Assembly (NCBI RefSeq): GCF_002741015.1
Contig: NZ_CP016619.1
Span: 913,333-977,332, forward strand
Source of the DNA: Microvirga ossetica
GTDB taxonomy: Bacteria > Pseudomonadota > Alphaproteobacteria > Rhizobiales > Beijerinckiaceae
Direction of reading: 5' to 3'
Length of the DNA stretch: 64,000 nucleotides
The stretch's first letter is position 1. Each line of letters opens with the position of its first letter. The translations under genes and the position numbers were made by a program. Shown here in pieces: positions 26,614 through 35,650 of this stretch. Under the pieces are notes generated by a model that saw only the letters and a program-made list of their open reading frames with translations, was not told where the DNA came from and searched no databases.

Positions 26614-27558
26614 ATGTGGATGATAGCCCTACAACGCTTCCTGATCCTCTGCCTGACATTGGTGATCATCTCGCTTCTGGCCTTCCTCGTTCCCTACATG
26701 AGCGGGGGCGATCCGGTGCGCACGATCGTGCAGTCGCGCGTCGGCGACATGGCCGTCGATCCGGCTTCCGTCGAAGCGATGCGGGTGCAACTCGGCCTCG
26801 ACCAGCCTCTCTCCGTGCAATATCTGGGCTGGTTGTGGAACGCTCTCCACGGGGATTTCGGCTACTCCTTCGTCAGCCGTTCCCCCGTTGGCCCGGAAGT
26901 GGCGCGCGCCCTGGTCGTCTCGTTCACCCTGGCCATGAGTGCGCTGGGCATCGCGCTCGCCGTCGCCCTGCCCCTGGGAACGCTCAGCGCCATGAGGCCC
27001 GGCAAGGCCGTCGACACCGTGGCGACCTTCGTTACCCAGACCTTCGTGGCGGTGCCTGAGTACTGGTTCGCGCCGATGGCTGTCCTGGTCTTCTCCCTTT
27101 ATCTGGGCCTCTTGCCCTCCGCCGGTTGGGAAGGGCCCGCCTCGCTGGTCCTCCCGGCTGTCGTGCTCAGCCTGCGTCCGCTGGCCTACTTCACCCGTGT
27201 GAGCCGTGCGGCCATGATGGACGTGCTGCAGGCCCCCTACATCACGGCCGCGCGCAGCCGCGGCCTGAACATGAACCAGACCGTCGTCCATCATGGCATC
27301 CGCAACGGGGCGATGCCGGTCGTGACCCTCTTCGCCCTGTGGCTTGCAGGCCTGCTGGGCGGCTCCGTCGTGGTCGAAGTAATCTTCGCCATTCCGGGCA
27401 TGGGTCGGCTGATCTACGAGGCCGTCGTCAACAAGGACGTGCCGACGCTTCAAGGCAGTTTCGTGTGCATCGTCGCTCTGTCGGTCCTGATCAACACGCT
27501 CGCCGACGCCCTCTACATCCTGCTGAACCCAGCCGTGCGGATCCGCCATGTCCATTAA
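26614..27558 (+). CDS. Dipeptide/oligopeptide-type ABC transporter permease (DppB family)
   Basis: A 314-residue permease with an N-terminal membrane helix and periplasmic domain ('RVQLGLDQPLSVQYLGWLWN'), 'GDFGYSFVSRSPV' and five further helices. The EAA-type loop reads 'ITAARSRGLNMNQTVVHHGI'. It forms the channel with the DppC-type protein, with which it overlaps by 11 bp. Substrates of the family include peptides, opines, nickel chelates and amines. The adjacent amine oxidase favours an amine-containing compound. Confidence 0.93.
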   Translation: MWMIALQRFLILCLTLVIISLLAFLVPYMSGGDPVRTIVQSRVGDMAVDPASVEAMRVQLGLDQPLSVQYLGWLWNALHGDFGYSFVSRSPVGPEVARALVVSFTLAMSALGIALAVALPLGTLSAMRPGKAVDTVATFVTQTFVAVPEYWFAPMAVLVFSLYLGLLPSAGWEGPASLVLPAVVLSLRPLAYFTRVSRAAMMDVLQAPYITAARSRGLNMNQTVVHHGIRNGAMPVVTLFALWLAGLLGGSVVVEVIFAIPGMGRLIYEAVVNKDVPTLQGSFVCIVALSVLINTLADALYILLNPAVRIRHVH

Positions 27559-28459
27559 TCATCTTGCCCCCTCGGCCCCAACAATCCTCGAGCCGGCCCG
27601 GCGGACCGAACCGTCGGCCCTGGCACAGGCCATCCGCTTCATCCGCCAAAGGCACTGGTCGTTTGCCGTCGGGTCGCTGCTGTTCCTGACCATCGCAGTG
27701 CTTCTGATCATCTCGCCCTGGATCATCCCGCATGATCCCGCCGCACAGAGCTTGGTGCGCCGCCTGGCCGGTCCCAGCGCCCAGCACTGGCTCGGCACTG
27801 ACCATCTCGGGCGCGATCTGCTGAGCCGGTTGCTGATCGGCGGGCGTTTCTCCGTCGCGATCGCTGCGGTCACACTCATCCTGTGTGCGGTGATCGGCAC
27901 CCTCCTTGGCGTCGTCAGCGCCCGCACAGGCGGGCTCGTGGACGAGATCATCATGCGCGTCGTCGACCTGCTGATCTCGTTCCCGGACGTGATCGTCGCG
28001 ATCTTCATGATCGCGATCTTCGGCCCCGGCTACACCACGCTGATCGCCTCACTGACGATCGTCGGCTGGACGCCGTTTGCACGTATGGCCCGAGGCCTGA
28101 CTCTCGAGATCAACTCGCGTGAGTACATCAGGGCGGCGGAGGTCCTCGGCTGTACGAAGACGTTCATCATCTTCCGCCATGTCATTCCCAACGCAATCCG
28201 ACCCATCGCGGCCATCAGCTTCCTGCGCTTTGGCCACAAGCTGATCACGGTCGGCGGCCTGTCGTTTCTCGGCCTCGGCGTGCAGCCGCCGAACGCAGAC
28301 TGGGCGCTGATGCTGGCGGAGTCGCAGGCCTACGCAGAGCGTGCGCCGCTCCTGGTCGTCGCCCCGGGACTCGCGATCTTCCTGACCGCGCTCAGCGTCA
28401 CCTGGATCGGCCAGGGCCTGGAAATGATGGGACGCAAGGCCTCCAAGGTGGCTCAATAA
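27548..28459 (+). CDS. Dipeptide/oligopeptide-type ABC transporter permease (DppC family)
   Basis: A 303-residue permease. The hallmark 'HWLGTDHLGRDLLSRLLIG' follows the first helix and periplasmic segment, and the EAA loop is 'IRAAEVLGCTKTFIIFRHVI'. It pairs with DppB. Its last base is the first base of the gntR start codon (TAATG), so the regulator is translated from the same mRNA. Confidence 0.93.
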   Translation: MSINHLAPSAPTILEPARRTEPSALAQAIRFIRQRHWSFAVGSLLFLTIAVLLIISPWIIPHDPAAQSLVRRLAGPSAQHWLGTDHLGRDLLSRLLIGGRFSVAIAAVTLILCAVIGTLLGVVSARTGGLVDEIIMRVVDLLISFPDVIVAIFMIAIFGPGYTTLIASLTIVGWTPFARMARGLTLEINSREYIRAAEVLGCTKTFIIFRHVIPNAIRPIAAISFLRFGHKLITVGGLSFLGLGVQPPNADWALMLAESQAYAERAPLLVVAPGLAIFLTALSVTWIGQGLEMMGRKASKVAQ

Positions 28460-29190
28460 TGGCTTTCAAGGCCGTAACGATGAAAGATGGAACCATGAAA
28501 GCTGACAGCAAGGGGATCAAGCGCCTGCCGCGGGTAACCCTGTCTGGCCGCATCGCGGAGGAGATCCGGGAAGCGGTTCTGTCGGGAGCCTTCCCGCTGG
28601 GATCTCAGCTGAACGAGATGGACTTGGCGGAGAGGTTCGGCGTCAGCCGTGGTCCGGTCAGGGAGGCGATGCAGCGCCTGATCCAGGAGGGGCTCCTCCA
28701 CAGCGAACCGCACCGCGGTGTGTTCGTGCCGGAGCTTACCGATACGGACCTGTCCGATGTCTACTACGTTCGGGAGGCGATTGAGGGTGCGGCCGTCCAA
28801 AGGATCATGGCTCGTCAGGACCGAAAGGATATCCATCTCGCTCTGATGAAGATCGCCAAGCAGATGGAGAAGACGGTCACCCAGGGAAGCTGGATGCAGG
28901 TGGCTGACATCGATCTCGCCTTCCACCGTGAGCTCGTCGAGGCCGCTGGAAGTTTTCGCCTGTCGCGGATGTACGCTACGGTTCAGGCGGAGACGAAGCT
29001 GTGCATGCACATGCTCATGGGGGGCTACCGGAGCAGCAAGGCTTTGGTCGAGGAGCACGAGCTTCTGGCGAACCTCATCGCGGGCGATGATGTCGCCGCA
29101 ACGTTGCGGGAGCTCTCCCGTCACTTCGGGGATCCCATTCGCATCCTGCGCAAAGCAAATGCAGTTAGGCAAGGATCAGAGGCCGCCTGA
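28459..29190 (+). CDS. GntR family transcriptional regulator (FCD domain)
   Basis: A 243-residue protein. Residues 20-90 form the winged HTH ('IAEEIREAVLSGAFPLGSQL', 'RFGVSRGPVREAMQRL'), and about 100-230 the FCD ligand domain with metal-ligand pattern D..H in 'DIDLAFHRELVEAAG'. It is encoded between the permease and ATPase genes of the transporter, so it most likely senses the imported compound or a metabolite and binds the palindrome at 25192-25211. Confidence 0.92.
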   Translation: MAFKAVTMKDGTMKADSKGIKRLPRVTLSGRIAEEIREAVLSGAFPLGSQLNEMDLAERFGVSRGPVREAMQRLIQEGLLHSEPHRGVFVPELTDTDLSDVYYVREAIEGAAVQRIMARQDRKDIHLALMKIAKQMEKTVTQGSWMQVADIDLAFHRELVEAAGSFRLSRMYATVQAETKLCMHMLMGGYRSSKALVEEHELLANLIAGDDVAATLRELSRHFGDPIRILRKANAVRQGSEAA

Positions 29191-29228
29191 CCGACCCACC
29201 GCCCGAAAGCAAACCAGAGGAGGCTTTC

Positions 29229-30296
29229 GTGATTATGGAAAAGAGCACTTCGGCTGCCGAGGCCCATCCTCGTCCAGGCCAACCGTTGCTGGAGATCAGC
29301 AATCTTCAGGTGTCGGTGCCCGACGCTCCGAACGTCGAGCCGATCATCGACGGGATCAGCCTGCGCATCAACGCCGGAGAGGTCGTCGCGCTGGTGGGCG
29401 AGTCGGGGTCCGGCAAGAGCATGACCGCGCTTTCGCTGATGCAGCTCCTTCCCACAGGCCTCAAGGCGACCGCGGGCACGATCATGTTCGACGGTGAAGA
29501 CATCCTCACGATGTCTCAGCGGCAGCTGAACCATCTCCGCGGCGGCCGGGTCGCGATGCTGTTTCAGCAGCCTCAGGCGATGCTCGATCCGACCTCCCGC
29601 ATCGGAACGCAGGTCGCCGAGCCCATGCGGATCCATCGCCACGTGGACCGCACCACGGCCAAGGCGCGCGTTTTGGAGCTCCTGGGCGAGGTCGGCATCC
29701 CCGACCCCCGCGCCCGCGTGGATTGCTTCTCTTACGAGCTGTCAGGCGGCATGGCTCAGCGCGTCATGATCGCCGCCGCTCTGAGCGCCAATCCCGATCT
29801 TCTGATCGCGGATGAGCCGACGACCGCGCTCGACGTCACCGTTCAGGCTCAGATTCTCAAGCTCCTGGACGACGAGCGGCGCAAGCGTAAGCTGGCAGTC
29901 CTGCTCATCACCCACGATCTCTCGATCGTGTCCGCCTTGGCCGATCGGGTTGCGGTCATGTACTCGGGTCGGATCGTCGAGGAAGGGCCAACCCAGCGGA
30001 TTTTGAAGTCTCCTCAGCATCCCTATACCAAGGCGTTGATTCAGTGCTCTCTCTTGAAGGCGGATGAGGAAGGCAATCTTTTCTCAATCCCAGGCGGCGC
30101 GGCCCAAGCACGCGACCTCCACAAGGGGTGCCGGTTCCTTCCCCGGTGCGGCACTGCCGCGTCAGGCAATCTTCACGAGCGGTGCACCGGTCTCGAGCCG
30201 GCACTCGATTCCTACAACGACTGCTGCAAGGCCCGATGCTGGGCCGTCAGACCCGATGGCGCCCATTCCGACGTCCACGAGGAACGCAGACCATGA
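29229..30296 (+). CDS. Dipeptide-type ABC transporter ATP-binding protein (DppD family)
   Basis: A 355-residue ATPase. Walker A 'GESGSGKSM' is near residue 57, the signature 'LSGGMAQRVMIAAAL' near 175, Walker B 'LLIADEPTTALDVT' and switch 'ITHDLSIV' follow. The C-terminal oligopeptide/dipeptide domain has a Cys-containing 'GCRFLPRCG' segment, often a [4Fe-4S]-like motif in this family. The start is GTG 29229 with AGAGGAGG five to six bases upstream; ATG 29235 is possible. Its stop overlaps the DppF start (ATGA). Confidence 0.92.
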   Translation: MIMEKSTSAAEAHPRPGQPLLEISNLQVSVPDAPNVEPIIDGISLRINAGEVVALVGESGSGKSMTALSLMQLLPTGLKATAGTIMFDGEDILTMSQRQLNHLRGGRVAMLFQQPQAMLDPTSRIGTQVAEPMRIHRHVDRTTAKARVLELLGEVGIPDPRARVDCFSYELSGGMAQRVMIAAALSANPDLLIADEPTTALDVTVQAQILKLLDDERRKRKLAVLLITHDLSIVSALADRVAVMYSGRIVEEGPTQRILKSPQHPYTKALIQCSLLKADEEGNLFSIPGGAAQARDLHKGCRFLPRCGTAASGNLHERCTGLEPALDSYNDCCKARCWAVRPDGAHSDVHEERRP

Positions 30297-31387
30297 CCTT
30301 GTATGATCCCATCGAGCGCAATCTCTCGCGAGACAAAGGGACCGACCAGAGCGAACCCTTCGTCGTGGTGCAGGATCTGGTTAAGCACTATCCGGTTCCC
30401 GGCTTTCCGAGAGGCCGCTCCGTCAAGTCCGTCGACGGCGTCTCCTTCACGATCAACGAGGGCGAAATTCTCGGCCTCGTCGGGGAGTCCGGCTGCGGCA
30501 AAAGCACGATCGCGCGGGTGCTCATGCGTCTGACCCCACCCACGAGCGGCGTCGCCAGGGTAGACGCCCGCAACATCCTCGCGATGAAAGGCGAAGAGTT
30601 GCGGCGCATGCGGCGCACCATGCAACTCGTGTTCCAGGATCCGTTTGCTGCCCTCGATCCTCGCATGACGATCGGCGAGAGCATGGAGGTTCCTCTGGCG
30701 CAGCACGGCATCGGTCACGCGCGGGAGCGCCGTGACCTCGTCCTACGGATGTTGAACGACGTAGGCTTGGATGCCTCGTTCTACGGCCGCTATCCGAAGC
30801 AGTGCTCCGGCGGCCAGTTGCAGCGTGTCGTGATCGGCCGCGCGCTTCTGCTCAAACCCTGGTTTCTCGTCTGTGACGAGCCCACGTCCGCGTTGGACGC
30901 TTCCATGCGCACTCAGATCCTGAACCTGCTCATGGACCTCAAGCGGCGCTTCTCGCTCACGATTCTCATGATCTCGCACGATCTTCGCGTGATGCGGTAC
31001 ATGTGTGACCGGATCGCCGTGATGTATCTCGGACAGATCGTCGAGGTCGCCGAGCGGGATGAACTGTTCGAGCACCCACGGCATCCCTACACGCGCGCGC
31101 TCATCGCTTCCTCGATGCTTGAGGAGACAGGACTGAAGTCATCCGCGAGCCTCCTGAAAGGCGAAGCGCCGAGCCCGCTCAATCCACCGTCTGGATGCCG
31201 ATTCCATACCCGGTGCATCTATGCCCGGCAGGCCTGTTCGGAGAACGTACAGGATCTCCTCCAAGCGGGAGACAGCCACTCGGTGCGTTGCCAGTTCTGG
31301 GACCACTTGGACGAGGTTCCGCAGCAGTCGGCTCGATTGAGCGACGATAGGAGCAAGGAGCCTGTTGTACACGCGATGTCGGCATAA
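30293..31387 (+). CDS. Dipeptide-type ABC transporter ATP-binding protein (DppF family)
   Basis: 364 residues from ATG 30293, which overlaps the previous stop. Walker A 'GESGCGKST' is near residue 61, the signature 'CSGGQLQRVVIGRAL' near 170 (Cys in place of Leu in the first position), then '[10 protein letters not shown]' and 'ISHDLRVMRYM'. The C-terminal oligopeptide domain carries 'GCRFHTRCIYARQAC'. Together with DppD it powers the DppBC permease. An upstream extension of the open frame is not coding. Confidence 0.92.
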   Translation: MTLYDPIERNLSRDKGTDQSEPFVVVQDLVKHYPVPGFPRGRSVKSVDGVSFTINEGEILGLVGESGCGKSTIARVLMRLTPPTSGVARVDARNILAMKGEELRRMRRTMQLVFQDPFAALDPRMTIGESMEVPLAQHGIGHARERRDLVLRMLNDVGLDASFYGRYPKQCSGGQLQRVVIGRALLLKPWFLVCDEPTSALDASMRTQILNLLMDLKRRFSLTILMISHDLRVMRYMCDRIAVMYLGQIVEVAERDELFEHPRHPYTRALIASSMLEETGLKSSASLLKGEAPSPLNPPSGCRFHTRCIYARQACSENVQDLLQAGDSHSVRCQFWDHLDEVPQQSARLSDDRSKEPVVHAMSA

Positions 31388-31822
31388 GCGGCGGCCGGAT
31401 TGGGTGGTCCGTTCGGAGCGCCCACTGCATCAGAGTTGACGAGGGCGGATCGCATTCGGGGTCTGCCAATCAAGTATTTGTGCTCTTTGGCAGCGGTATA
31501 TTTTAGCACAACTGCCTTAGAACGCAGCTCTCAGCAGCAGATTCGACCGAATTAAGAAGACGATGCTGAAGTTACTTGACATTCCCAAAGGGGAAGGTCG
31601 CTCAATAGTGGCGGTTCGCATCGTCGGGAGAGATAGAAGTTCTGCGAAGAACCTGTCATCCGGTGCGCCCCCGCATCCGTGCAGGTGCCGACCTGCGGCG
31701 GGAGCCTCGGTGAACAGACGGTCCGATCAACACGGACGCGCCAGAACGTGGAAGCGATGCGGTTCACTTACGCCGGACGGTGCCTCTGGGCATCTGCCGG
31801 AGCGACACAAGGAATGGGGAAC
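31388..31822. other. Gap between DppF and the binding-protein gene; holds only a CueR-type promoter motif
   Basis: No gene is supported in these 435 bp. A promoter-like element with the geometry of CueR targets lies at 31576-31606 and is listed separately. Short frames here lack domain features and a matching ribosome-binding site. Confidence 0.5.
31576..31606 (+). promoter_or_regulatory. CueR-type promoter element without a copper gene behind it
   Basis: TTGACA is followed by a 19-bp spacer containing the dyad TTCCCAAAGGGGAA-GGTC and then CTCAAT as a weak -10. The dyad and the overlong spacer are the same as in the copA and copZ promoters of this window (46219-46249 and 46310-46340). The next gene, at 31823, encodes a peptide-type binding protein. 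Confidence 0.5.
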
Positions 31823-33322
31823 ATGCGCAATCATCGCCTAACATTCGCACTCTGTGCGGCAACGCTCTCAACATCGGCCTTTGCTCAGGCAGCCGGCGCC
31901 AACACGATCCGCATGGTCGACTGGTGGAGTCCCAAAACGGGCTGGGAGATGGCCTCTGACGATGCCTTCGTCGGCAGTCGCTCGGGCTGTTACGAGAGCC
32001 TTGCGCGGATCGGCTTCGACAACACCCTTCAGCCGTCCCTCGCAACATCGTGGACCCAGACCTCTCCGACCACTTGGGAGTTTACCCTTCGGGACAACGT
32101 GAAGTTCCAGGACGGACTGCCCCTGAACGCGGAGAGTGCGGCCAACGCGCTCAACAATCTCCTGAAGGCCGCCATGCCGGCCCGCGCCTTCTCGCCCAAG
32201 GTGATCAAGTCAGTCGAGGCGGTCGGCGACAAGGTCGTCAAGATCACCACCCTCGAACCCTCGGTCCTGCTGCCCCTGCAGATGGCAAGCCCCGCTACAT
32301 CAATCCTCTCCCCGTCTGCCTACAAGGACGGAAAGATCAACCCGATCAACGCCTGCACGGGGCCGTTTGTCATCACCGAGGTGGATCCGACCCGCGCGAC
32401 CGTTAAGCGCAACGAGAACTACTGGGGCGGGAAGCCCACTCTGGACGGTGCGGAAATCCGCTTTATCTCGGATGCGAATACCCGTGCTACGCAAATACGC
32501 ACCGGTGAAACGGATATCGCTCGCTTGATCCCGCCCTGGATCGTGAGCAAGCTGAAGACTACGCCGGGGGTGAAGCTTGAGGCGGTCAACGCCCCGCGGA
32601 CCACCATGCTGTTAATGAACAACAAGAAGGCGCCCTTCGACAACATCAAGGTGCGCCAGGCGGTTCAGGCTGCCATTGACAATGCCAGCCTCGCGGCCGC
32701 CGTGTACGAAGGTGCGGTGCAACCGGCCGTAGGACCGTTCGTCTCCACCGACCCCTGGGCGCCGAAGGACCTGAAGCCAGCCTTTGACGTCAAGAAGGCC
32801 AAGGCGCTCCTCGAGGAAGCCGGGGTGAAGCCTGGCACCCTCAAGCTCAATCTCCTCGCCTACTCGAACAAGACCGAGTTGAAGGATGTGGCCGCGGTCA
32901 TCCAGGAGATGCTCAAGAACATCGGCATTCAGGTCGACATCAAGGTTGCGGAATATAATGCCATCGAGCCCGACATGATGTCCGGCAACTATGACATGGG
33001 CCTGATGTCCCGCGGTTATCTGACCGATGCGGCCGAGCCAGCGAGCTACCTGAACGCAGACTACAAATGCAAGGGCGCTTTCAACATCTCGCAATACTGC
33101 ACCCCGGAAATGGATGCAAAGCTCGAGGCGATTTACGCGACCCCCGAGCCAGAGAAGCGGCTACCGATGTATGCTGACATCGCCAAGAAGGTCCAGTCGG
33201 AGGCGCTGACGGTCTTCCTCATTCACGAGACCTCCTACGACGCGTATTCGACCAAGGTGAAGAACTTCAAGTCGCACCCGCTCAACTACTATGTGCTCAC
33301 TCCATCCTTGTCGCTTAACTGA
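31823..33322 (+). CDS. ABC transporter substrate-binding protein, family 5 (peptide/opine/nickel type)
   Basis: About 499 residues with a signal peptide ('MRNHRLTFALCAATLSTSAFA'). Mature family 5 features are 'LATSWTQTSPTTWEFTLRDN', 'VKFQDGLPLNAESAANALNN' and 'IRQA'-like 'IKVRQAVQAAIDNASLAAAV'. ATG 31823 is chosen because GGGGA precedes it; the open frame upstream lacks such a site. It delivers the substrate to the DppBCDF-type transporter encoded just upstream, from its own promoter after a 435-bp gap. Confidence 0.92.
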   Translation: MRNHRLTFALCAATLSTSAFAQAAGANTIRMVDWWSPKTGWEMASDDAFVGSRSGCYESLARIGFDNTLQPSLATSWTQTSPTTWEFTLRDNVKFQDGLPLNAESAANALNNLLKAAMPARAFSPKVIKSVEAVGDKVVKITTLEPSVLLPLQMASPATSILSPSAYKDGKINPINACTGPFVITEVDPTRATVKRNENYWGGKPTLDGAEIRFISDANTRATQIRTGETDIARLIPPWIVSKLKTTPGVKLEAVNAPRTTMLLMNNKKAPFDNIKVRQAVQAAIDNASLAAAVYEGAVQPAVGPFVSTDPWAPKDLKPAFDVKKAKALLEEAGVKPGTLKLNLLAYSNKTELKDVAAVIQEMLKNIGIQVDIKVAEYNAIEPDMMSGNYDMGLMSRGYLTDAAEPASYLNADYKCKGAFNISQYCTPEMDAKLEAIYATPEPEKRLPMYADIAKKVQSEALTVFLIHETSYDAYSTKVKNFKSHPLNYYVLTPSLSLN

Positions 33323-33439
33323 TCGAGCATGCTAATCGGCCGGCGGCACTCTCTGGTGCTGCCGGTGCCCATGATCTTGAACCGGCGCCCGCGCTCGCGG
33401 GCGCTTTCACATCGCCCCACGTTCCCGAGTCGCACCGCC

Positions 33440-34162
33440 ATGCATCCCACCTACACCGACCTTCGCGCATCGGCGCCCAATCCATCGACGATCGCCCGGA
33501 ATGACCCCGCCAATCGAGCGGATTCCTTCGCTCCCTTCCGTCAGAGCCTGGCCATCGGCGATCCGAATCTCGACGTGGGCTGGTGCCTGCTTCCGGCAGG
33601 CGAAGGCGCGTCCGATGATGTCCCGCAGCACGAGTTGCTGGTCGTGCTCGAGGGCAAGATCGATATCGAGGGAAAGGAGGGTGGCGCAAGTTTGCGGGCT
33701 GGCAGCAGTCTGATCGTGCCGAAGGGTGGATCCTTTCGCTGGAGCGTAGCGGACCAAGCGAAACTTGTTTTCATGCGCTATCGCGCTGAGGATGCGCAGG
33801 ACGGCGCCGACCTGGTCTTTGTTGATCCGGATGTCCCGCTCTCCCCTTCCGGTAGCCCGGCGGCGGAGCTTCTCTTGAGCGAAACCCCATCCTGCCGCAA
33901 CAACACGCTCTACGCCACGCCGACGCGCCACTGGAGCGCGGGAGTTTGGGATTCGACGCCCTACCACCGGGCGCCGATGGTCTAAGCGCATTACGAACTG
34001 ATGCACATCCTTGAGGGCAGCGTCCGCATCACGGATGACCAGGGACGGGCAACCACGTTCGGACAGGATTCCATTTTCCTCGTCCCGAAGGGCGCAACGT
34101 GCAGCTGGCTCAGTGAAGAGCATGTCCGCAAAGTCTGGGGAATTCTGAGAATCCCCTCGTAA
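33440..34162 (+). pseudogene. Two-domain cupin protein interrupted by an in-frame stop codon
   Basis: The first cupin domain ('QHELLVVLEGKIDIEGKEGG', 'GSSLIVPKGGSFRW') lies in about residues 55-110. The frame meets TAA at 33983-33985, then continues without a shift into a second cupin ('HYELMHILEGSVRITDDQGR', 'SIFLVPKGATCSW') ending at TAA 34160. A single base change accounts for the break. An ATG at 34001 could restart a fragment. It resembles DUF861/EutQ-like cupins. It lies between the transporter's binding protein and the tartrate dehydrogenase gene, 16 bp before the latter. Confidence 0.75.
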
Positions 34163-34178
34163 TGCTAAGAGAAGCCGA

Positions 34179-35234
34179 ATGAAGTCTCATAAGATCGCGC
34201 TCATTCCGGGAGACGGAATTGGCACGGAGGTCCTCGATAGCGGCTGGCGCGTCCTGACAGCCGCGTCGGATAGGTTCGGCTTCCGATTGCAGAGCCAGAC
34301 CTTCCCCTGGTCCTGCGATTACTATCTCCAGCACGGCCGCATGATGCCGGATGACGGCATTGAGCAACTGCGCGCGTTCGACGCCATCTATCTCGGCGCG
34401 GTGGGCTGGCCCGCGCGGGTGCCGGACTCGGTCTCGCTGCACGGATTGCTCCTGCCGATCCGCAAGGCCTTCGACCTGTACGTCAACTCCCGCCCGCACC
34501 GTCTTCTCGACGGCGTGGCAGGCCCCCTGCGCGCGGGATCCTTCGACATCCTGTGCATCCGTGAGAACACGGAAGGCGAATACAGCGGCGCCGGCGGCCG
34601 AGTTCATGTGGCCACGCCGAACGAGGTGGCGGTGGAGACATCCGTGTTCACGCGCCGTGGCGTGGAGCGGATCATCCGGTACGGCTTCGAAATGGCGCGC
34701 ACCCGCAAGAGGCGCCTTGCGTCGGTCACCAAGTCCAACGCTCAAAAATACTCCATGGTGTTCTGGGACGAGGTGACGGACGCCCTTGCGGCCGAGTACC
34801 CGGACGTGGAGGTCACGCGCTACCACGTGGACGCGATCGCAGCGCGGTTCGTCACCCATCCGCAGACCCTCGACGTGGTCGTTGCCTCCAACCTGTTCGG
34901 CGACATCCTGACGGATATCGGAGCTGCCATTCAGGGCGGTTTGGGCTTCGCGGCGTCGGCGAACGTCAATCCGGAAGGGGGCGTCCCGTCCATGTTCGAG
35001 CCGGTGCATGGATCCGCGCCGGATATCGCCGGGCGCGGGATTGCCAACCCCCTGGCCACGATCTGGGCCGGCGCTCTCATGCTCGAGCACCTCGGAGAAT
35101 CCTCCGCCGCGCAAGCGATCGTCAAGGCGATTGAGGATGTGACTCGCCAGAGACTGGTGCGCACCCCTGATCTTGGGGGCCAAGCCACAACGCAGGAAGT
35201 CGCGCAGGCCGTGATTGCGGCCCTGATGGTCTGA
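34179..35234 (+). CDS. Tartrate dehydrogenase/decarboxylase or D-malate dehydrogenase (isopropylmalate dehydrogenase-like)
   Basis: A 351-residue protein of the isocitrate/isopropylmalate dehydrogenase family. It starts 'KIALIPGDGIGTEVLDSGW', has substrate-loop Arg residues in 'LLPIRKAFDLYVNSRP' and 'RENTEGEYSGAGG', the catalytic Lys/Asp in 'SVTKSNAQKYS' and 'FGDILTDIGAAIQGG', and 'EPVHGSAPDIAG'. The wording matches the TtuC/DmlA group acting on tartrate, D-malate or 3-isopropylmalate with NAD and a divalent metal. It is the last gene of the rightward block and faces the RidA operon. Confidence 0.88.
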   Translation: MKSHKIALIPGDGIGTEVLDSGWRVLTAASDRFGFRLQSQTFPWSCDYYLQHGRMMPDDGIEQLRAFDAIYLGAVGWPARVPDSVSLHGLLLPIRKAFDLYVNSRPHRLLDGVAGPLRAGSFDILCIRENTEGEYSGAGGRVHVATPNEVAVETSVFTRRGVERIIRYGFEMARTRKRRLASVTKSNAQKYSMVFWDEVTDALAAEYPDVEVTRYHVDAIAARFVTHPQTLDVVVASNLFGDILTDIGAAIQGGLGFAASANVNPEGGVPSMFEPVHGSAPDIAGRGIANPLATIWAGALMLEHLGESSAAQAIVKAIEDVTRQRLVRTPDLGGQATTQEVAQAVIAALMV

Positions 35235-35258
35235 CACTTCGATACTTGCAAGGGCAGC

Positions 35259-35288
35259 AGGCTGCATCAGGAATGCCTGATGCAGCCT
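35259..35288. terminator. Bidirectional terminator between convergent operons
   Basis: AGGCTGCATCAGG and CCTGATGCAGCCT form a 13-bp perfect stem with a 4-nt loop, followed by CTTTC. It lies between the 3' ends of the tartrate dehydrogenase and RidA genes. Confidence 0.75.
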
Positions 35289-35302
35289 CTTTCACGGGCG
35301 GT

Positions 35303-35647
35303 CTACTTCGCGGCCGTCGCGGTCATTTCGATCAGGGTGCCCTTTCCCAGATTCGACACGCCGACGGTCGCGCGCGTGGGAAAATTCTCGGGCGCCAACC
35401 AAGCCTTCCAGGCCAGATCCATATCCGGCTTCTGATCGAATTCCGTGATGAAGATCGTGACTGACAGAAGACGTGACTTGTCCGTTCCAGCCTCGGCCAG
35501 GAATCCGTCGAACTTGGCGAGGATCTGCTCCGTCTGTCCTCGCATGCCGACGGACACGTCATCCGCCGTCGTCCCTGCGATGAATACGAGGCCGTCCTTC
35601 TCGACGACACGGTGCATGATGGGTGTTTGAATGTGCCGGTTGATCAT
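35303..35647 (-). CDS. RidA/YjgF/YER057c family protein (enamine/imine deaminase type)
   Basis: A 114-residue single-domain RidA protein. The conserved 'VFIAGTTADD', 'QTEQILAKFDGFLAEAG' and 'FPTRATVGVSNLGKGTLIEM' include the substrate-binding Arg and the C-terminal Glu. RidA proteins hydrolyse reactive enamine/imine intermediates. It starts 3 bp after the stop of the flavoprotein subunit and is the last gene of the dehydrogenase operon, so it probably hydrolyses the imine formed by that enzyme. Confidence 0.9.
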   Translation of the reverse strand: MINRHIQTPIMHRVVEKDGLVFIAGTTADDVSVGMRGQTEQILAKFDGFLAEAGTDKSRLLSVTIFITEFDQKPDMDLAWKAWLAPENFPTRATVGVSNLGKGTLIEMTATAAK

Positions 35648-35650
35648 TTT

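Noticed and set aside
34110..35267. A 385-codon minus-strand frame opposite the tartrate dehydrogenase gene
   Set aside because: The plus-strand enzyme is unmistakable and the antisense frame has no recognisable fold.
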